A stretch of 8,864 nt of DNA from Gammaproteobacteria bacterium (lineage in GTDB: Bacteria > Pseudomonadota > Gammaproteobacteria > Enterobacterales > Kangiellaceae), in the NCBI GenBank assembly GCA_002401655.1, contig NVTT01000014.1:33929-42792 (forward strand), in the 5' to 3' direction. Below the pieces are notes generated by a model. That model saw only the letters and a list, made by a program, of their open reading frames with translations. It was not told the DNA's origin and made no database searches. The position numbers were made by a program, and so were the translations under genes. This document shows positions 6,470-8,864 of this stretch, one piece after another (positions within the stretch are counted from its first letter, which is position 1; every line of letters begins with the position of its first letter).

Positions 6470-6844
6470 TTATTTTTTTAAAGATAATTCTTTAAGACGA
6501 TTGATCAGGCTTGTAATCGATATATCCATTTGACGAGCCTCAGCCAATAACCCTTTTATCTTTTCATCAATAATTCTATTTCTCTCAGAATCAGATAAAG
6601 GCGAAGCCTTACCAGAAACAAATGTGCCAGCCCCTCGCTTTTTATAAAGCCAGCCAGCGATTTCAAGTTCTCGATAAGCACGTGCAACCGTATTGGGATT
6701 AACCAAAATTTGCTCGGCTAGCACTCTGATGGCGGGTAACTCTTGATCCGTCACTAGTCTTTTTGATGAGACTAGGTGCTTGACTTGATTAATGATTTGC
6801 AGGTAAACCGGCACCCCATCATTTTGATTAAGATGAATATCCAT
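6470..6844 (-). CDS. GntR-family transcriptional regulator, YtrA subfamily (module 1)
   Basis: A cytoplasmic DNA-binding repressor of 124 residues, the short length typical of the YtrA subfamily. The winged helix-turn-helix spans about 10-76. The recognition helix lies around NPNTVARAYRELE (49-61) and the wing is KKRGAGTFV (68-76). The C-terminal 45 residues form the short helical dimerisation part, without the large effector domain of FadR or HutC proteins. YtrA-type genes usually sit next to the ABC exporter they control, which fits the ATPase and permease downstream. The ATG has almost no Shine-Dalgarno. A dyad at 6872-6895 covers its likely promoter, suggesting autorepression. It is about 30-40 % similar by eye to the second regulator at 7769. 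Confidence 0.92.
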   Translation of the reverse strand: MDIHLNQNDGVPVYLQIINQVKHLVSSKRLVTDQELPAIRVLAEQILVNPNTVARAYRELEIAGWLYKKRGAGTFVSGKASPLSDSERNRIIDEKIKGLLAEARQMDISITSLINRLKELSLKK

Positions 6845-6865
6845 TATTAATGTTTAAAATCCAAT

Positions 6866-6895
6866 TTCATAATTGTATTAATACAATAGTACAAT
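6866..6895 (-). promoter_or_regulatory. Promoter and operator of the first YtrA-type regulator
   Basis: On the minus strand, -35 TTGTAC (6894-6889) and -10 TATGAA (6871-6866) are 17 bases apart. A 24-base dyad at 6872-6895 covers the -35 and the whole spacer. Its arms are ATTGTA and TACAAT, with the inner core TGT-N2-TA-N6-TA-N2-ACA at 6874-6893. A perfect 16-base palindrome ATTGTATTAATACAAT (6872-6887) is nested in it. The same core occurs at 7680-7699 ahead of the second regulator. A weak plus-strand pair, TTGATA (6897-6902) and TAAAAT (6922-6927), next to the dyad could serve ydjA. The dyad is clear; its use as an operator is inferred. Confidence 0.55.
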
Positions 6896-7004
6896 ATTGA
6901 TAAAGAATGCAACTTTTTATTTAAAATAATTTGAGGGAAAACGGTTACAATGGCACAAACTCATCGAAATTTAGTGTTGATATACGAATTCAAGAGGAAG
7001 TTAA

Positions 7005-7559
7005 ATGTCTGTATTTAAGGAATTATTAAGTAGAAAATCTCATAATAAATTAGTCGCCCCAGCACCTTGTGAAACACAGGTTGAACAAATGATGAAACTA
7101 GCTCTTAGAGCACCGGATCATGCGCTGTTAAAGCCGTGGCGGTATCAGGTTTTTACCGGTGATTCTCTCGTTCAATTAGGCGAGTTTTTTGCGCAAGCAA
7201 GTGAAATTGAAAACCCTGAATTAACTGCTGATAAACTCGACAAAATCAAAGCTAAACCGCTTAGAGCGCCAATGGTAATTGTTGCCTCAGTTTTAATAAC
7301 AGAACATCCCAAAGTGCCAGAAATCGAGCAATATTTATCTGTAGGCGCGAGTGTTCAAAACCTTTTAATCGGTGCTCACCTAATGAATATTGGCGCAATA
7401 TGGCGAACAGGTTCATTGTGCTTTAACCGTCATTTGATGGATTTATTAAGGCTTAAAACTAATGAGTCATTGGTTGGTTTTATCTATTTGGGACAAGAAG
7501 ACGGTGATAAAAAATCACCAAAATTTGCCAAACAGGACGAATTTGTGAGCTGGAAATAG
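7005..7559 (+). CDS. ydjA: YdjA-type nitroreductase (FMN-dependent)
   Basis: A 184-residue member of the minimal nitroreductase class represented by E. coli YdjA, which binds FMN as a homodimer and uses NAD(P)H. The natural substrate is not settled. Visible landmarks are the N-terminal SRKS (9-12) that contacts the FMN phosphate, RAPDH (35-39), PLRAPMVIV (85-93), the GAIWRTG stretch (130-136) and GFIYLGQ (158-164), all at positions expected from YdjA. Length agrees with the family. GAGG seven bases before the ATG supports the start. It is divergent from the first regulator and upstream of the second in the same direction, with 209 bases between, so it is probably an independent unit. Confidence 0.9.
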   Translation: MSVFKELLSRKSHNKLVAPAPCETQVEQMMKLALRAPDHALLKPWRYQVFTGDSLVQLGEFFAQASEIENPELTADKLDKIKAKPLRAPMVIVASVLITEHPKVPEIEQYLSVGASVQNLLIGAHLMNIGAIWRTGSLCFNRHLMDLLRLKTNESLVGFIYLGQEDGDKKSPKFAKQDEFVSWK

Positions 7560-7660
7560 GTTGTTGAATAAGTAACAAGATGTAAACAAGCACTAACAAA
7601 TTCTATTAAACTTAATAATAACAATAAGTTACCCTTAAATATTCCTTTCGTAAGACAACT

Positions 7661-7702
7661 TTGACTTCTACTGATATGGTGTTATAGTTATATACAACAC
7701 CA
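7661..7702 (+). promoter_or_regulatory. Promoter and operator of the second YtrA-type regulator
   Basis: TTGACT (7661-7666) and TATAGT (7683-7688) are 16 bases apart and each match the sigma70 consensus in five of six positions. Over the -10 lies a 26-base dyad, TGGTGTT (7677-7683) and AACACCA (7696-7702), containing the core TGT-N2-TA-N6-TA-N2-ACA at 7680-7699. Repressor binding here would block the polymerase. The predicted transcript has a leader of about 74 bases before the ATG at 7769. Confidence 0.65.
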
Positions 7703-7768
7703 AGCGGTAGAGTTGTTTCGATTAATCTACTGTCTAATTTTGTAATACCAATTGAAAGAGAGTCAATT

Positions 7769-8152
7769 ATGGTCGCAATGAAATGGAATGATCAGCAACC
7801 TATCTATAAGCAACTCAAAGAAAAAGTGATTGAGTTAATTATTGATGGTGAAGTGTTAGAAGGCGAAGCGGTTCCATCCGTTCGTCAAGTAGCATCCGAT
7901 TATCAAATAAATCCATTAACGGTTTCAAAAGCTTATCAAGAGCTAGTGGATGAATCGATTCTGGAGAAAAGACGGGGGTTAGGTATGTTTGTAAAAGAAA
8001 ATGCTAGAGAAGCGCTGTTAACCAATGAGAAAAAACACTTTTTGGAAATCGAATGGCCTGCAATCATAAAACGAATCTCACGATTAGGTTTTTCACTTTC
8101 TGAATTGAATAAAGCATCTGATAACGATGATTTAGTTTTGGAGAAACAATAA
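7769..8152 (+). CDS. GntR-family transcriptional regulator, YtrA subfamily (module 2)
   Basis: A short repressor of 127 residues. The winged helix-turn-helix spans about 9-75, with the recognition helix around NPLTVSKAYQELV (48-60) and the wing KRRGLGMFV (67-75). The C-terminal helical tail (about 80-127) has no effector domain. GAGAG seven bases before the ATG supports the start at 7769; a second in-frame ATG at 7778 is possible but lacks a better site. Its stop overlaps the ATG of the ABC ATPase by one base, so regulator and transporter are one coupled operon. The dyad at 7677-7702 in its promoter suggests autorepression. Ligand or stress signal unknown. Confidence 0.93.
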   Translation: MVAMKWNDQQPIYKQLKEKVIELIIDGEVLEGEAVPSVRQVASDYQINPLTVSKAYQELVDESILEKRRGLGMFVKENAREALLTNEKKHFLEIEWPAIIKRISRLGFSLSELNKASDNDDLVLEKQ

Positions 8153-8864
8153 TGAGTGCATTAATTGAAGCGAAAGGTTTATCAAAATCTTACGGTAGCT
8201 ATAAAGCGTTAGATAATGTTGATTTTACCGTTGAACGCGGTCGAGTTGTTGGTTTAGTCGGTCCTAACGGTGCCGGTAAAACAACCATTCTTAATGCTAT
8301 TTTAGGATTAACCTCTTTTGATGGCGAGTTAACGGTATTAGGTTTAAAGCCCAATCAAAACCGTCATCAAATCATGCAAAAAGTGAGCTTTATTTCTGAT
8401 GTGGCAATCTTACCAAAATGGTTAGTGGTTGAAAATGCCATTGAATATGTGAATGAAGTTCATCCCAAATTTAATAAAGATAAAGCACTTAAATTTTTAA
8501 GTAAAACAAAGATTCCAATGAAAGCAAAGGTAAAAACATTATCTAAAGGCATGGTGGCTCAATTACATTTGGCTTTGGTTATGGCAATAGACGCAGAATT
8601 ATTGGTACTAGACGAGCCTACATTAGGTTTAGATATTTTGTATCGAAAGAATTTTTATAATCAGTTGTTAAGTGACTTTTTTAATGAAGACAGAAGTATC
8701 TTGGTGACCACTCATCAAATTGAAGAAATTGAAAACTTATTAACGGATTTAATTTTTGTAAAAGATGGAAAAATCATTCTTAATGAGTCGATGGATTCGG
8801 TTAAGCAAAAATACGTTGAAGTGATGGTTGGTAAAGATCAAATAGAGTCCGCAAAAGCACTTAA
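8152..8864 (+). CDS. ABC transporter ATP-binding protein of module 2, 3' end outside window
   Basis: The first 237 residues of an exporter-type ATPase with no stop before the window edge. Motifs: Walker A GPNGAGKT (37-44), Q-loop region FISDVAILPKW with Asp83 where Gln is usual, signature LSKGM (130-134, Met in place of Gln), Walker B LLVLDEP (150-156) with TLGLD following, and H-loop His188 in TTHQ. Catalytic Glu155 is present, so it should hydrolyse ATP. The LSKGM variant and the missing Q-loop Gln set it apart from the ATPase at 5289-6203, so the two modules are paralogous systems rather than a recent duplication. A permease gene is expected just beyond the window. Start ATG overlaps the regulator stop (TAATG). 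Confidence 0.92.
   Translation, partial: MSALIEAKGLSKSYGSYKALDNVDFTVERGRVVGLVGPNGAGKTTILNAILGLTSFDGELTVLGLKPNQNRHQIMQKVSFISDVAILPKWLVVENAIEYVNEVHPKFNKDKALKFLSKTKIPMKAKVKTLSKGMVAQLHLALVMAIDAELLVLDEPTLGLDILYRKNFYNQLLSDFFNEDRSILVTTHQIEEIENLLTDLIFVKDGKIILNESMDSVKQKYVEVMVGKDQIESAKAL

Noticed and set aside
7609..7630. Stem AACTTA/TAAGTT after ydjA as a terminator
   Set aside because: It is a six-base, nearly all-AT stem with a ten-base loop and no T-run, too weak to call.

Overview
The window looks like chromosomal DNA of an AT-rich gammaproteobacterium (G+C in the high 30s to about 40 %, estimated by eye). The NfuA is full length, with an A-type-like N-domain plus a CxxC Nfu domain. There is a YdjA-type minimal nitroreductase and a ModABC set of the proteobacterial type. 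Marine or cold-water lineages such as Alteromonadales-like bacteria would fit, but the genus cannot be fixed from the sequence. There is no phage, plasmid, transposase or CRISPR signal and no tRNA or rRNA.

Left part (1-3262, all minus strand): a molybdate-uptake locus read right to left as modA (periplasmic binding protein), nfuA (Fe-S carrier), modB (permease) and modC (ATPase, cut by the window edge). The odd member is nfuA, which sits between modA and modB. modB and modC overlap by one base. A 250-base gap between nfuA and modB holds two inverted copies of a C/G-rich palindromic repeat, one of them interrupted by about 45 bases. A sigma70-like promoter lies ahead of modA. Facing away from modA is a 100-residue antibiotic-biosynthesis-monooxygenase-fold protein on the plus strand.

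Middle (3631-6895, minus strand): a regulator-plus-exporter module made of a YtrA-type GntR regulator, an ABC ATPase and a 552-residue membrane permease that appears to be two ABC-2 permease halves fused in tandem. ATPase and permease overlap by one base. The regulator is separated from the ATPase by 266 bases holding an 83-bp inverted pair of REP-like palindromes and three small hairpins with nearly the same loop.

Right part (7005-8864, plus strand): a ydjA-type nitroreductase divergent from the first regulator, then a second YtrA-type regulator overlapping by one base a second ABC ATPase that runs off the window. The missing partner is presumably another permease.

The most interesting signal is regulatory. 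The promoters of the two regulators carry the same spaced dyad, TGT-N2-TA-N6-TA-N2-ACA, once over the -35/spacer (6872-6895) and once over the -10 (7677-7702). This suggests that the two paralogous transporter modules, only about 0.8 kb apart, are autorepressed and possibly cross-regulated. I found no clearly new type of biological system. The rest is recognisable families in some unusual arrangements.
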